A DNA stretch of 64,000 nucleotides from Variovorax paradoxus NBRC 15149 (GCF_001591365.1 NZ_BCUT01000001.1:3038001-3102000), one strand, 5' to 3'; positions 1 through 10,442 are shown, numbered from the stretch's first letter. Notes: generated from the sequence alone by a model not told the origin. A program made the numbers and translations.

Positions 1-235
1 GCTTCGTAAAGTTGCCAAGGTCCGCCTGACCAACGGCTTCGAAGTCATCTCCTACATCGGCGGCGAAGGCCACAACCTGCAGGAACACAGCGTCGTGCTG
101 GTTCGCGGCGGTCGTGTCAAGGACTTGCCCGGTGTTCGCTACCACATCGTGCGCGGTTCGCTCGACCTGCAAGGCGTGAAAGACCGCAAGCAGTCGCGTT
201 CCAAGTACGGCGCGAAGCGTCCCAAGAAGGCTTAA
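1..235 (+). CDS. rpsL: 30S ribosomal protein S12, C-terminal part
   Basis: The last 77 residues of S12 enter from the left edge of the window and end at TAA 233-235. S12 sits at the decoding centre of the 30S subunit and controls accuracy. The reading frame contains the conserved loop [13 protein letters not shown], and the end of the protein is basic ([11 protein letters not shown]). The Lys-Asp pair of that loop corresponds to the E. coli Lys87/Asp88 region, a site of streptomycin-resistance changes; here it is the ordinary sensitive-type sequence. The other resistance site (Lys42) lies outside the window. It is the first gene here of the str operon, followed by rpsG. Confidence 0.97.
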   Translation, partial: LRKVAKVRLTNGFEVISYIGGEGHNLQEHSVVLVRGGRVKDLPGVRYHIVRGSLDLQGVKDRKQSRSKYGAKRPKKA

Positions 236-388
236 GCCTTCCTGTCGTAGAAAACAAACAAGCGGTGTTCGGTTGCCTTGGCGGGCACATCGAACGAAGT
301 GACCCAATGTCGGGTCGAGTAAGTGAGAGTCCGGAATGGCTCTCGCGGCATCGGAAACGGTGCCAACTGAAGCAAAGAGGTTAGAAAA
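236..388 (+). promoter_or_regulatory. rpsL-rpsG intercistronic region, possible S7 control site
   Basis: A 153-nt untranslated spacer separates rpsL from rpsG. In E. coli the equivalent spacer folds into the RNA that S7 binds to repress its own translation. I see no obvious terminator or strong promoter in it, and its length would allow such a structure. The assignment rests on position only; I did not fold the RNA. Confidence 0.3.
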
Positions 389-862
389 ATGCCACGTCGT
401 CGCGAAGTCCCCAAACGTGAAATCCTGCCGGATCCCAAGTACGGCAATGTCGAGCTGTCGAAGTTCATGAACGTGATCATGGAAGGCGGCAAGAAGGCTG
501 TTGCCGAGCGCATCATTTATGGCGCGCTCGACTTCATCGAAAAGAAGAACCCCGACAAGGACCCGCTCGAGGCCTTCACCGTTGCCATCAACAACGTGAA
601 GCCGATGGTCGAAGTCAAGTCGCGCCGCGTCGGTGGTGCGAACTACCAGGTGCCGGTCGAAGTCCGTCCTGTCCGCCGCCTCGCCCTGTCGATGCGCTGG
701 ATCAAGGAAGCCGCCCGCAAGCGCGGCGAGAAGTCGATGGCCCTGCGCCTGGCCAACGAGCTGATGGAAGCCACGGAAGGCCGTGGCGGCGCCATGAAGA
801 AGCGCGACGAAGTGCACCGCATGGCAGAAGCCAACCGGGCATTCAGCCACTTCCGCTTCTAA
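389..862 (+). CDS. rpsG: 30S ribosomal protein S7
   Basis: This 157-residue protein is S7, which nucleates assembly of the 30S head and contacts tRNA in the E site. It begins [20 protein letters not shown], the classic N-terminus, and contains the conserved [15 protein letters not shown] stretch and a C-terminal [12 protein letters not shown]. Its length matches the usual short bacterial form (about 156 residues), not the longer E. coli K-12 form. The start is preceded by an AAGAGG motif. It is second in the rpsL-rpsG-fusA-tuf str operon. Confidence 0.98.
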   Translation: MPRRREVPKREILPDPKYGNVELSKFMNVIMEGGKKAVAERIIYGALDFIEKKNPDKDPLEAFTVAINNVKPMVEVKSRRVGGANYQVPVEVRPVRRLALSMRWIKEAARKRGEKSMALRLANELMEATEGRGGAMKKRDEVHRMAEANRAFSHFRF

Positions 863-958
863 GAATCAAACTTCGCTTGGGCGTTGGGTGTTGAGTGTCG
901 GGCGACGTCGCCCGTGCTCGAGGCCCAGCGCTCAACGCATTTAACCCGAAAGTAAATC

Positions 959-3058
959 ATGTCCCGCAAGACCCCCATCGAGCGCTACCGCAACATCGGC
1001 ATCTCCGCGCACATCGACGCCGGCAAGACCACGACGACCGAGCGCATCCTGTTCTACACCGGTGTGAACCACAAGATCGGTGAAGTGCACGATGGCGCCG
1101 CCACGATGGACTGGATGGAGCAAGAGCAAGAGCGTGGCATCACGATCACCTCGGCTGCCACCACCTGCTTCTGGAAGGGCATGGCCGGCAAGTTCGAAGA
1201 ACACCGCATCAACATCATCGACACCCCCGGCCACGTGGACTTCACCATTGAAGTCGAGCGCTCGATGCGCGTGCTGGACGGCGCCGTCATGGTGTACGAC
1301 GCGGTCGGCGGCGTGCAGCCCCAGTCGGAAACCGTCTGGCGCCAGGCCAACAAGTACAAGGTTCCGCGCCTCGCGTTCGTCAACAAGATGGACCGCACCG
1401 GCGCCGACTTCCTGCGCGTGCGCCAGATGATGGTGGACCGCCTGAAGGCCAACCCCGTCGTGATCCAGATCCCGATCGGTGCCGAAGAGCACTTCCAGGG
1501 CATCGTCGACCTCGTGAAGATGAAGGCCATCATCTGGGACGAAGACAAGGGCGTGACCTTCACCTACGGTGAAATCCCCGCGAACCTGACCGACGTCTGC
1601 AACGAATACCGCGAAAAGCTCGTCGAAGCCGCTGCCGAAGCGAGCGAAGAGCTGATGAACAAGTACCTCGAAGGCGGCGAGCTGTCCGAAGAGGAAATCA
1701 AGAAGGCCATTCGCCAGCGCACCATCGCCGGCGAAATCCAGCCGATGCTGTGCGGCTCGGCCTTCAAGAACAAGGGCGTGCAGGCCATGCTCGACGCCGT
1801 CGTCGAATACATGCCCGCTCCGACCGACATTCCGCCGGTCAACGGCACCGACGAAGACGAAGCCCCCGTCACCCGCAAGGCTGACGACAACGAGAAGTTC
1901 TCGGCGCTCGCATTCAAGCTGATGACCGACCCGTTCGTGGGCCAGCTGACCTTCGTGCGCGTCTACTCGGGCGTGCTGACCAAGGGCGACAGCGTCTACA
2001 ACCCGGTGCGCGGCAAGAAGGAGCGCATCGGCCGTATCGTGCAGATGCACGCGAACAACCGCGAAGAAGTCAACGAAATCCGCGCCGGCGACATCGCTGC
2101 CTGCGTGGGCCTGAAGGAAGTCACCACGGGCGAAACCCTGTGCGACCCGGCAGCCGTCGTGACGCTCGAGCGCATGGTTTTCCCGGAATCGGTGATCTCG
2201 CAGGCCGTCGAGCCCAAGACCAAGGCCGACCAGGAAAAGATGGGCATCGCCCTGCAGCGCCTTGCCCAGGAAGACCCGTCGTTCCGCGTCAAGACCGACG
2301 AGGAATCGGGCCAGACCATCATCGCCGGCATGGGCGAGCTGCACCTCGAAATCATCGTGGACCGCATGAAGCGCGAGTTCGGCGTGGAAGCCAACGTGGG
2401 CAAGCCGCAGGTGGCCTACCGCGAAACGATCCGCAAGACCGTCGAGGAAGCCGAAGGCAAGTTCGTGCGCCAGTCGGGCGGCAAGGGCCAGTACGGCCAC
2501 GTCGTGCTCAAGCTCGAGCCGCAGGAAGCCGGCAAGGGCTTCGAATTCGTCGACGCCATCAAGGGCGGTGTGGTTCCTCGCGAATACATCCCCGCAGTGG
2601 AAAAGGGCGTTGTGGAAGCACTGACGCAAGGCGTGCTGGCGGGCTACCCCGTCGTCGACGTCAAGGTCACGCTGCACTTCGGCTCGTACCACGACGTGGA
2701 CTCGAACGAAATGGCGTTCAAGATGGCCGCGATCTTCGGTTTCAAGGAAGGCGCCCGCAAGGCCAACCCCGTGATCCTCGAGCCGATGATGGCCGTGGAA
2801 GTCGAAACGCCTGAAGACTACGCCGGCAACGTGATGGGCGACCTCTCGTCACGCCGCGGCATGGTGCAGGGCATGGACGACATGATCGGTGGCGGCAAGT
2901 CCATCAAGGCCGAAGTGCCGCTGTCGGAAATGTTCGGCTACTCGACCACGCTGCGTTCGATGTCGCAAGGCCGCGCCACGTACACGATGGAGTTCAAGCA
3001 CTACGCCGAAGCTCCGCGCAACGTTGCCGAAGCCATCGTGGCTGCTCGCGCAAAGTAA
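959..3058 (+). CDS. fusA: Translation elongation factor G
   Basis: EF-G is the GTPase that drives translocation and, with ribosome recycling factor, recycling. The 699-residue protein has the G1 motif AHIDAGKT at residues 17-24, the switch region RGITI at 59-63, DTPGH at 88-92 and NKMD near 142-145, followed by domains II to V (for example [11 protein letters not shown] and the C-terminal [20 protein letters not shown]). Length is standard for the classical FusA. It lies 96 bp downstream of rpsG and 196 bp upstream of tuf. No degeneration of GTPase motifs is seen, so this is the functional housekeeping copy. Confidence 0.98.
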   Translation: MSRKTPIERYRNIGISAHIDAGKTTTTERILFYTGVNHKIGEVHDGAATMDWMEQEQERGITITSAATTCFWKGMAGKFEEHRINIIDTPGHVDFTIEVERSMRVLDGAVMVYDAVGGVQPQSETVWRQANKYKVPRLAFVNKMDRTGADFLRVRQMMVDRLKANPVVIQIPIGAEEHFQGIVDLVKMKAIIWDEDKGVTFTYGEIPANLTDVCNEYREKLVEAAAEASEELMNKYLEGGELSEEEIKKAIRQRTIAGEIQPMLCGSAFKNKGVQAMLDAVVEYMPAPTDIPPVNGTDEDEAPVTRKADDNEKFSALAFKLMTDPFVGQLTFVRVYSGVLTKGDSVYNPVRGKKERIGRIVQMHANNREEVNEIRAGDIAACVGLKEVTTGETLCDPAAVVTLERMVFPESVISQAVEPKTKADQEKMGIALQRLAQEDPSFRVKTDEESGQTIIAGMGELHLEIIVDRMKREFGVEANVGKPQVAYRETIRKTVEEAEGKFVRQSGGKGQYGHVVLKLEPQEAGKGFEFVDAIKGGVVPREYIPAVEKGVVEALTQGVLAGYPVVDVKVTLHFGSYHDVDSNEMAFKMAAIFGFKEGARKANPVILEPMMAVEVETPEDYAGNVMGDLSSRRGMVQGMDDMIGGGKSIKAEVPLSEMFGYSTTLRSMSQGRATYTMEFKHYAEAPRNVAEAIVAARAK

Positions 3059-3254
3059 TGTCTTTGCGGGACAGACCAGGATTTGCGCAGCAGATCTGCT
3101 CTGTCCCCAACTGATTAAAAAGAATGTGGGGTCGCGCAGTGCGCGGCTCTCTTTGTCTGCGATCCGGTGCCGCCACGTTCCCGTGCGAGGCGAACCAGCA
3201 ATCGGGTGCAGACATAAAACCAATACACGGGAATGCTCTTTCAAGGATTGAAAA

Positions 3255-4448
<1,194 letters not shown>

Positions 4449-4469
4449 GCCGCACGCAAAGGAATCACC

Positions 4470-4784
4470 ATGGCCACCAAGCAAAAAATCCGCATCCGCC
4501 TGAAGGCGTTCGACTACAAGCTGATCGACCAGTCGGCAGCCGAAATCGTTGATACCGCCAAGCGCACCGGCGCGATCGTCAAGGGCCCCGTGCCGCTGCC
4601 GACCCGCATGAAGCGTTTCGACATCCTGCGTTCGCCGCACGTCAACAAGACCTCGCGCGACCAGCTCGAGATCCGCACGCACCAGCGCCTGATGGACATC
4701 GTCGACCCGACCGACAAGACCGTGGACGCGCTGATGAAGCTCGACCTGCCGGCCGGCGTGGACGTCGAGATCAAGCTGCAGTAA
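4470..4784 (+). CDS. rpsJ: 30S ribosomal protein S10
   Basis: S10 (104 residues) is a 30S head protein that, as NusE, also joins NusB in antitermination complexes. It shows the family core [17 protein letters not shown], the loop [19 protein letters not shown] and the C-terminal [12 protein letters not shown]. In E. coli rpsJ heads the S10 operon and is followed directly by rplC; here it is co-linear with tuf and is followed by a strong terminator, so it belongs transcriptionally to the str-tuf unit. Confidence 0.98.
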   Translation: MATKQKIRIRLKAFDYKLIDQSAAEIVDTAKRTGAIVKGPVPLPTRMKRFDILRSPHVNKTSRDQLEIRTHQRLMDIVDPTDKTVDALMKLDLPAGVDVEIKLQ

Positions 4785-4810
4785 ACCAGCCTCGCGCTGC
4801 GTTTCCTGAG

Positions 4811-4844
4811 AAGCCCGCTTGCAGAAATGCAAGCGGGCTTTTTC
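4811..4844 (+). terminator. Rho-independent terminator after rpsJ
   Basis: A perfect 13-bp stem (AAGCCCGCTTGCA paired with TGCAAGCGGGCTT) closes a GAAA tetraloop and runs into a T tract. It lies 26 bp after the rpsJ stop codon and should end the rpsL-rpsG-fusA-tuf-rpsJ transcript before rplC. Confidence 0.93.
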
Positions 4845-4929
4845 ATTTGTCTTCCAACTGTGGCATCCTCGCGCACCGGTGTTCTTCGGGGCCAGCGGGG
4901 CCGGGGCTGAAACGAGGGCAGTACAAGCT

Positions 4930-6510
4930 ATGAGCTACAAGAACTCTTCTGCATGGATCGTGGCATGTGTTGCCGTGGCGCTGCTGGCCGGCTGCGGTGG
5001 CGGAGGCGGGGGAGGTGGTGGCGGCGGCTTCGCCGGCTTCCCGCTGCCGGTGGCGGGTCCGGTCACCCTGAGCGGCACGGCCACCTATGAATCCGTGCCG
5101 AATCCGAACGGCACCCTCGTCTATGCCAGCTCGGCGCCCAGGCCCGTGCGAGGGGCCAGTGTGGAAGTGCTCAATGCGGCAACGTCCGCGCCACTGGCCA
5201 CGGCCACCACCGACGACAACGGCGCCTATGCGGTGTCCGTGCCCGCGAACACGGCGATCGCGGTGCGGGTCAAGGCGCAGCTGGTCCGAAGCGGCCCGGG
5301 CGCAAGCTGGGATGTGACGGTGCGCGACAACACGCGCTCCAGTGGCCTCTACACCATGCAGAGCCCCGCCTTCTCGTCGGGCGTGGCCGCCTCGGTGCGC
5401 GACCTCCATGCACCTTCGGGCTGGGGTGGTTCGAGCTACACGGGGGACCGGGTGGCGGCGCCCTTTGCCATCCTCGATACGGTCTACACCGCCATGCAGA
5501 AGGTGGTCTCGGCGGCGCCTGCAACGGCATTTCCGGCCTTGCGCGTGTTCTGGAGCATCAACAATGCGCCGTCCCCCGGCAGCGTCGCGGCGGGGCAGAT
5601 CGGCACCACCTTCTTCGTCGACAGGGGCAGCAACGGCCGCGAAATCTATGTGCTGGGCAAGGAAGACGTCGATACCGATGAATACGACACCTCGGTGATT
5701 GCCCACGAGTGGGGGCACTACTACCAGTCCTCCTTCAGCCGCGACGACTCGATGGGCGGGGACCACAGCCAGAGCCAGCGTACCGATCGCCGGCTCGCGT
5801 TCTCGGAAGGCTGGGGCAATGCCTGGTCGGGCATTGCGCTCGGGCGCCGGAACTATGTCGATTCGGGCGGGGCGCAACAGGCGTCCGTCCGGGAGAGCAT
5901 CAACATCGACCTTTCCGCCGGTGCGGCAACCCAGCCGGGCTGGTACCGCGAGACCTCGATCCAGTCGATCTTCTGGAATCTCAACCAGCAGGTGGGCTTC
6001 AAGCCGATCCACGACACGCTGACCGGCTTCCAGTTCAGGAGCGGCGCGGCCGTCACCTCGATCCATCCTTTCTCGGCGGCCTTCAACGCGACCGCGCCGG
6101 GCAGCGCTTCGGCCCTGGCCACCCTGCTGGGCGGGCAGGGCATCAACGCGACGGACAACGATCCGTTCGGCGGCGCCGAAACCAACGACGGCGCAATTCC
6201 GGTTGCGATCCCGATGTACAGGGTGGCGACCGTGGGCGGCGCCGTGACCCAGGCCTGCGTCTCCAACGACGCCGGCACGGGCAACAAGCTCGGCAACTTC
6301 TCCTATGTCCGCTTCACCGCGCCTGCCAACCGCAGCTACCAGATTGTCGTGAATGGCGGTCCGGCGGGATCCAACCCCGATTTCGACATCTTCAGGGGCG
6401 GCCTGGTTGCCCGAACCGGCAATACGGTCAGCCTGTCGGCTGGCGAGTACGTTCTGGCAGTGACGGACCGCAGCAGTCTCGACGCATGCTTCAACGTCTC
6501 CATTCAGTAG
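4930..6510 (+). CDS. Secreted lipoprotein with HExxH metalloprotease domain
   Basis: The function is not known; a secreted zinc peptidase is inferred. The chosen ATG gives 526 residues beginning with a lipoprotein signal (hydrophobic run, then LLAGC near residue 20) and a striking run of glycines. Residues of about 70-130 resemble a carboxypeptidase regulatory-like beta-sandwich (PVRGASVEVLNAATSAPLA, then TTDDNGAYAVSVP). The catalytic signature HEWGH is at residues 259-263 and a likely third zinc ligand is Glu293 in SEGWGNAWS, a spacing typical of gluzincins and recalling M36-type peptidases. The C-terminus (about 450-526) resembles a pre-peptidase C-terminal domain. The upstream reading frame extends to 4819 but crosses the rpsJ terminator, so the lipobox start is preferred. 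The gene interrupts the usual rpsJ-rplC order. Confidence 0.75.
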   Translation: MSYKNSSAWIVACVAVALLAGCGGGGGGGGGGGFAGFPLPVAGPVTLSGTATYESVPNPNGTLVYASSAPRPVRGASVEVLNAATSAPLATATTDDNGAYAVSVPANTAIAVRVKAQLVRSGPGASWDVTVRDNTRSSGLYTMQSPAFSSGVAASVRDLHAPSGWGGSSYTGDRVAAPFAILDTVYTAMQKVVSAAPATAFPALRVFWSINNAPSPGSVAAGQIGTTFFVDRGSNGREIYVLGKEDVDTDEYDTSVIAHEWGHYYQSSFSRDDSMGGDHSQSQRTDRRLAFSEGWGNAWSGIALGRRNYVDSGGAQQASVRESINIDLSAGAATQPGWYRETSIQSIFWNLNQQVGFKPIHDTLTGFQFRSGAAVTSIHPFSAAFNATAPGSASALATLLGGQGINATDNDPFGGAETNDGAIPVAIPMYRVATVGGAVTQACVSNDAGTGNKLGNFSYVRFTAPANRSYQIVVNGGPAGSNPDFDIFRGGLVARTGNTVSLSAGEYVLAVTDRSSLDACFNVSIQ

Positions 6511-6527
6511 TAGCAAGAAAGGCCGCC

Positions 6528-7079
6528 ATGAACATCCGATCGAATTCGATGATGGCCCTCGCGTGCCTCGTGTGCCCCGCACTGGCAATGCTGTCGGTAC
6601 CGGCCGCGGCAGACGGCGACCCCGGGTCGCGCAGCGCCAGGCATGCAGCGTCGCAGCAGCAGCGCCAGGCCGCCCCCATGACCACGGCGCCGCAAAAGCC
6701 CGGCGGCGCCGGCGTCAAGCTCGAATACCGGCTCGACGCCACGCCGCGAGTGGGCCAGGCCACGCCTGTCGTGCTGCAATTCGACGGCGTGATCGACGCC
6801 GAGGGTGCCACGGTCCGCCTGAGCGCCGACAAGGGGCTGGCCCTCCAGGGAAGCAGCACCCTCGCGCTGCCGGCCGGCAAGCGGACCACGGCCACCGTCG
6901 TCGTGGTGAGCGAGGCCGAGGGGCTGGCCTACCTCAACGTGTTCATCAGGCACGGCGGCGCCTCGAGCGCGGTTTCGGTCCCCATCCAGACCGGCACGGC
7001 CGCGCCGACCTTGAAATCCAGCGGCGAAATGAAGTCCACGCCGGGTGGCGACAGCATCATCACGATGCCCGTCAAATAG
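6528..7079 (+). CDS. Secreted hypothetical protein, partner of metalloprotease
   Basis: This 183-residue protein is not recognised. It has an N-terminal signal peptide (hydrophobic residues about 9-22, probable cleavage after SVPAAA near residue 26), a polar Gln/Ala/Pro linker, and a body of about 110 residues with alternating hydrophobic and polar residues that reads like an immunoglobulin-like beta-sandwich. It starts 17 bp after the metalloprotease stop with a purine-rich AAGAAAGG before the ATG, so the two genes probably form one transcript. A role as a periplasmic or surface accessory to the protease is only an inference from adjacency. Confidence 0.6.
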   Translation: MNIRSNSMMALACLVCPALAMLSVPAAADGDPGSRSARHAASQQQRQAAPMTTAPQKPGGAGVKLEYRLDATPRVGQATPVVLQFDGVIDAEGATVRLSADKGLALQGSSTLALPAGKRTTATVVVVSEAEGLAYLNVFIRHGGASSAVSVPIQTGTAAPTLKSSGEMKSTPGGDSIITMPVK

Positions 7080-7090
7080 GCCGGAAGCAG

Positions 7091-7136
7091 TAAAAAAGCG
7101 GCCCAAGACAGGGGGCAGGCGCCCTCCGGGCCGCCT
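7091..7136. other. Strong hairpin downstream of the metalloprotease pair
   Basis: GCGGCCC (7098-7104) pairs with GGGCCGC (7128-7134), with extra G/C pairing inside the loop. A run of six A precedes the stem, so the T tract of a canonical terminator exists only for leftward transcription. It could still slow or end the rightward transcript of the secreted-protein pair before the rplC promoter, but this is uncertain. Confidence 0.45.
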
Positions 7137-7147
7137 CGCAATGCAGC

Positions 7148-7177
7148 TTGCACTGCGCCCGCATCGCGGGCTATAAT
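7148..7177 (+). promoter_or_regulatory. Sigma70-type promoter for the rplC operon
   Basis: TTGCAC (7148-7153) and a perfect TATAAT (7172-7177) are separated by 18 bp, the best consensus promoter seen in the window. Transcription would start near 7184 and leave a leader of about 150 nt before rplC at 7335. This explains how the ribosomal genes after rplC are expressed despite the terminator after rpsJ. Confidence 0.82.
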
Positions 7178-7183
7178 CGCTGG

Positions 7184-7334
7184 CTCTGCCCTTCGTGCGT
7201 CCATTCGGGCGCCTTGAGAGCGGAGATTTATCAACCTTCCTTCGCAGGCCGGGTACCCCCAGGGGAATCTGCCAAACGCTGTCGCCAATTGAAGTGGCAG
7301 CGGCGAGGGGAGTTTCCATTTTTGGAGAAAACAA
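7184..7334 (+). promoter_or_regulatory. Long untranslated leader of the rplC operon
   Basis: About 150 nt lie between the predicted transcription start and rplC. An imperfect hairpin can form around 7275-7303 (arms CGCTGTCGCCA and TGGCAGCG) and a GGAGAAAAC segment precedes the ATG. In E. coli the S10 operon leader is the target of L4 autoregulation; here the leader lies directly upstream of rplC-rplD (L4), so an analogous function is plausible but not shown. Confidence 0.4.
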
Positions 7335-8015
7335 ATGAGTCTGAGCAACTCCCTCGGGTTGCTGGGCCGCAAGGTGGGGATGATGCGTCTCTTCACCGAT
7401 GACGGGGACGCAGTTCCTGTCACGGTGGTGGATGTGTCCAACAACCGTGTGACCCAGATCAAGTCGCAAGAGACCGACGGCTACGTCGCACTGCAAGTGA
7501 CGTTCGGTTCGCGCAAGGCATCGCGCGTGACCAAGCCCCAAGCCGGCCACCTCGCCAAGGCGGGTGTCGAAGCTGGTGAAATCATCCGCGAATTCCGCGT
7601 GACCGCCGATACCGCAGGCCAGCACAAGGCTGGCGCCGTGATCGCCGCGAGCAGCGTGTTCTCGGTGGGCCAGAAGGTCGACGTGCAAGGCACCTCGATC
7701 GGCAAGGGCTACGCCGGCACCATCAAGCGCCACAACATGAGCTCGCAGCGCGCGTCGCACGGCAACAGCCGTTCGCACAACGTTCCCGGCTCGATCGGCA
7801 TGGCACAAGACCCCGGTCGCGTGTTCCCCGGCAAGCGCATGACGGGCCACCTCGGCGACGTCACCAAGACCACGCAGAACCTCGATGTCTTCCGCATCGA
7901 CGAAGCGCGTCAACTGTTGCTCATCAAGGGCGCGATCCCGGGTTCGAAGGGTGGCTTCGTCACCGTGCGTCCCGCCATCAAGGCCAAGCCGCAAGCGGCT
8001 GAAGGAGCGAAGTAA
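7335..8015 (+). CDS. rplC: 50S ribosomal protein L3
   Basis: L3 (226 residues) is one of the first proteins to bind 23S rRNA and lies near the peptidyl-transferase centre. It begins [18 protein letters not shown] and contains the internal loop [15 protein letters not shown] followed by [10 protein letters not shown]. It is about 15 residues longer than E. coli L3, mostly at the C-terminus ([11 protein letters not shown]). It is the first gene after the internal promoter and overlaps rplD by one base (TAATG). Confidence 0.98.
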
Positions 8016-8635
8016 TGCAACTCGAACTCCTGAACGAACAGGGCCAGGCCGCGTCGAAATACGATGCCCCCGAGACCGTGTTCGGCCGTGACTACAACGA
8101 AGACCTGGTCCACCAGATCGTCGTTGCATTCCAGGCCAACGCCCGCCAAGGCACGCGCGCCCAGAAGGACCGCGAGCAGGTCAAGCACTCGACCAAGAAG
8201 CCTTTCAAGCAAAAGGGAACGGGCCGCGCCCGTGCCGGTATGACGTCCTCGCCGCTGTGGCGCGGGGGTGGCCGGATCTTCCCGAACATGCCTGACGAAA
8301 ACTTCTCGCAGAAGATCAACAAGAAGATGTACCGCGCCGGCATGGCCGCCATCTTCTCGCAGCTCGCTCGCGAAGGCCGTCTGGCCGTGGTGGATTCGCT
8401 GACCGTGGATTCGCCCAAGACGAAGCCGCTGGCAGCCCGTTTCAAGGCGATGAATCTCGAGTCCGTGCTCGTGATCGCCGAAGAAGTCGACGAAAACCTG
8501 TACCTTGCCTCGCGCAATCTGGTGAACATTCTCGTGGTCGAACCCCGCTACGCCGATCCGGTGTCGCTGGTCCACTACAAGAAGGTGCTGGTCACCAAGG
8601 GTGCCGTCGACAAGCTCAAGGAGATGTTCGCATGA
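8015..8635 (+). CDS. rplD: 50S ribosomal protein L4
   Basis: L4 (206 residues) lines the peptide exit tunnel with L22 and, in E. coli, also represses its own operon. The conserved loop [14 protein letters not shown] and the [10 protein letters not shown] stretch that extend into the tunnel are present. It overlaps rplC by one base and rplW by four bases (ATGA), so translation of the three is coupled. Tunnel-loop residues associated with macrolide resistance look unaltered. Confidence 0.98.
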
Positions 8636-8967
8636 GCCGCGTGAACCCTACCGCCGCTGAACGTACGTTCGAAGAAGGCCGCCTGATGGCGGTGCTGGTC
8701 GCCCCGATCGTGTCTGAAAAGGCCACGATGGTCGGCGAGAAGTCGAACGCTGTCACTTTCAAGGTGCTGCAAGACGCCACCAAGCCCGAGATCAAGGCCG
8801 CTGTCGAACTGATGTTCAAGGTCGAAGTCCAGGGCGTGTCGGTGCTCAACACCAAGGGCAAGACCAAGCGCTTTGGCAAGTCCATCGGCCGCCGCGACAA
8901 CGTTCGCAAGGCCTATGTGACCCTGAAGCCCGGTCAAGAGCTCAACCTCGTCGGGGAAGGCGCTTAA
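8632..8967 (+). CDS. rplW: 50S ribosomal protein L23
   Basis: L23 (111 residues) sits at the tunnel exit and docks trigger factor and SRP. The core [22 protein letters not shown] and the C-terminal [16 protein letters not shown] are typical. It is about 10 residues longer than E. coli L23 because of an N-terminal extension ([17 protein letters not shown]); the start is fixed by the four-base overlap with rplD, although a shorter form from the internal Met is possible. Confidence 0.96.
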
Positions 8968-8969
8968 TC

Positions 8970-9794
8970 ATGGCCGTCATCAAGATGAAACCCACTTCGC
9001 CGGGCCAACGCGGCGCGGTGAAGATCTCGCGGGACCACCTGTTCAAGGGTGCTCCTCACGCGCCTCTGCTGGAACCCCAGTTCCAGAAGGCCGGCCGCAA
9101 CAACAACGGCCACATCACGATCCGTCATCGTGGCGGCGGTGCCAAGCACCACTACCGCGTTGTCGACTTCGTGCGCAACAAGGACGGCATCCCGGCCAAG
9201 GTCGAACGCATCGAATACGACCCGAACCGCACCGCCCACATTGCCCTGGTCTGCTACGCCGACGGCGAGCGCCGCTACATCATCGCCCCGCGCGGTCTTG
9301 AGGCTGGTGCAACGCTGCTGAGCGGTTCGGAAGCCCCGATCCGCGCAGGCAACACGCTGCCGATCCGCAACATTCCGGTCGGCTCGACGATCCACTGCAT
9401 CGAACTGCAACCCGGCAAGGGCGCGCAGATCGCGCGTTCGGCCGGCACGTCGGCCACGCTGCTGGCTCGCGAAGGCGTCTACGCCCAGGTCCGCATGCGT
9501 TCGGGTGAGGTGCGCCGCATCCACATCGAATGCCGCGCCACCATCGGTGAAGTCGCGAACGAAGAGCACAGCCTGCGCCAGCTCGGCAAGGCCGGTGTGA
9601 AGCGTCACATGGGTATTCGCCCGACCGTTCGCGGCGTGGTGATGAATCCTGTCGACCACCCGCACGGTGGTGGCGAAGGCAAGACCGGCGAAGGCCGCCA
9701 TCCTGTCGACCCATGGGGCAACCTGACCAAGGGCTACCGTACCCGTAACAACAAGCGCACGCAGGTCTTCATCGTGTCGCGCCGCAAGAAGTAA
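8970..9794 (+). CDS. rplB: 50S ribosomal protein L2
   Basis: L2 (274 residues) is needed for subunit association and peptidyl-transferase assembly. The protein begins [14 protein letters not shown] and carries the invariant [12 protein letters not shown] loop, whose histidine corresponds to E. coli His229, near residue 229 here. The C-terminus [21 protein letters not shown] is canonical. It follows rplW by 2 bp and precedes rpsS by 10 bp. Confidence 0.98.
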   Translation: MAVIKMKPTSPGQRGAVKISRDHLFKGAPHAPLLEPQFQKAGRNNNGHITIRHRGGGAKHHYRVVDFVRNKDGIPAKVERIEYDPNRTAHIALVCYADGERRYIIAPRGLEAGATLLSGSEAPIRAGNTLPIRNIPVGSTIHCIELQPGKGAQIARSAGTSATLLAREGVYAQVRMRSGEVRRIHIECRATIGEVANEEHSLRQLGKAGVKRHMGIRPTVRGVVMNPVDHPHGGGEGKTGEGRHPVDPWGNLTKGYRTRNNKRTQVFIVSRRKK

Positions 9795-9804
9795 GGGATA
9801 GCAA

Positions 9805-10083
9805 ATGACTCGCTCTCTCAAAAAGGGTCCGTTTGTTGACCATCACCTCGTGGCCAAGGCCGACAAGGCCGTGACGACGAAGGACAAGAAGCCGATCAAG
9901 ACCTGGTCGCGCCGCTCGATGGTCCTGCCCGAGTTCATCGGCCTGACCATTGCCGTGCACAACGGCAAGCAGCACGTGCCTGTCTACATCACCGACCAGA
10001 TGGTCGGCCACAAGCTCGGCGAATTTGCGCTCACGCGCACGTTCAAGGGGCACCCCGCGGACAAGAAAGTCCAGAAGAAGTAA
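9805..10083 (+). CDS. rpsS: 30S ribosomal protein S19
   Basis: S19 (92 residues) is a 30S head protein that contacts S13 and the A-site tRNA. It starts [15 protein letters not shown] and contains [14 protein letters not shown] and [16 protein letters not shown], all diagnostic. Length equals the family norm. It lies between rplB and rplV in the conserved S10 order. Confidence 0.98.
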   Translation: MTRSLKKGPFVDHHLVAKADKAVTTKDKKPIKTWSRRSMVLPEFIGLTIAVHNGKQHVPVYITDQMVGHKLGEFALTRTFKGHPADKKVQKK

Positions 10084-10092
10084 GGAACGACC

Positions 10093-10425
10093 ATGTCTGA
10101 AACACGTGCAGTCCTCCGCGGTGTCCGCCTCTCGGTCGACAAGGGCCGTCTGGTCGCTGACCTGATCCGCGGCAAGAAGGTTGATCAAGCGCTCAACGTC
10201 CTGCAATTCACGCAGAAGAAGGCCGCTGTGATCATCAAGAAGGTGCTCGAGTCGGCAATTGCCAACGCCGAGCACAACGATGGCGCCGATATCGACGAAC
10301 TGAAGGTCAAGACCATCTACGTCGAACAGGGCGCAACGCTCAAGCGCTTCACGGCGCGAGCCAAGGGTCGCGGTAACCGCATCAGCAAGCCCACGTGCCA
10401 TGTGTACGTGACGGTTGGCAACTAA
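10093..10425 (+). CDS. rplV: 50S ribosomal protein L22
   Basis: L22 (110 residues) forms the constriction of the exit tunnel together with L4. The typical start region [23 protein letters not shown] and the beta-hairpin near ERF-type [14 protein letters not shown] are present, ending in HVYVTVGN. No deletion is apparent in the hairpin that confers macrolide resistance in other bacteria. It follows rpsS by 9 bp with an AAGGAACG Shine-Dalgarno. Confidence 0.97.
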   Translation: MSETRAVLRGVRLSVDKGRLVADLIRGKKVDQALNVLQFTQKKAAVIIKKVLESAIANAEHNDGADIDELKVKTIYVEQGATLKRFTARAKGRGNRISKPTCHVYVTVGN

Positions 10426-10442
10426 GAACGCCTGGAAGAAAT

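Noticed and set aside
941..2692. Long open frame of 583 codons on the minus strand opposite fusA
   Set aside because: It is a shadow of the GC-rich fusA coding strand; its translation has no family resemblance and is rich in His, Val, Asp and Ala in the pattern expected of an antisense frame.
3059..3254. Possible tRNA or small RNA gene between fusA and tuf
   Set aside because: No cloverleaf, conserved GTTCGA-type arm or terminator was visible in the 196 bp.
4819..4929. Extended N-terminus for the metalloprotease
   Set aside because: The added 37 codons overlap the rpsJ terminator and lack a signal; the later ATG begins a proper lipoprotein signal.
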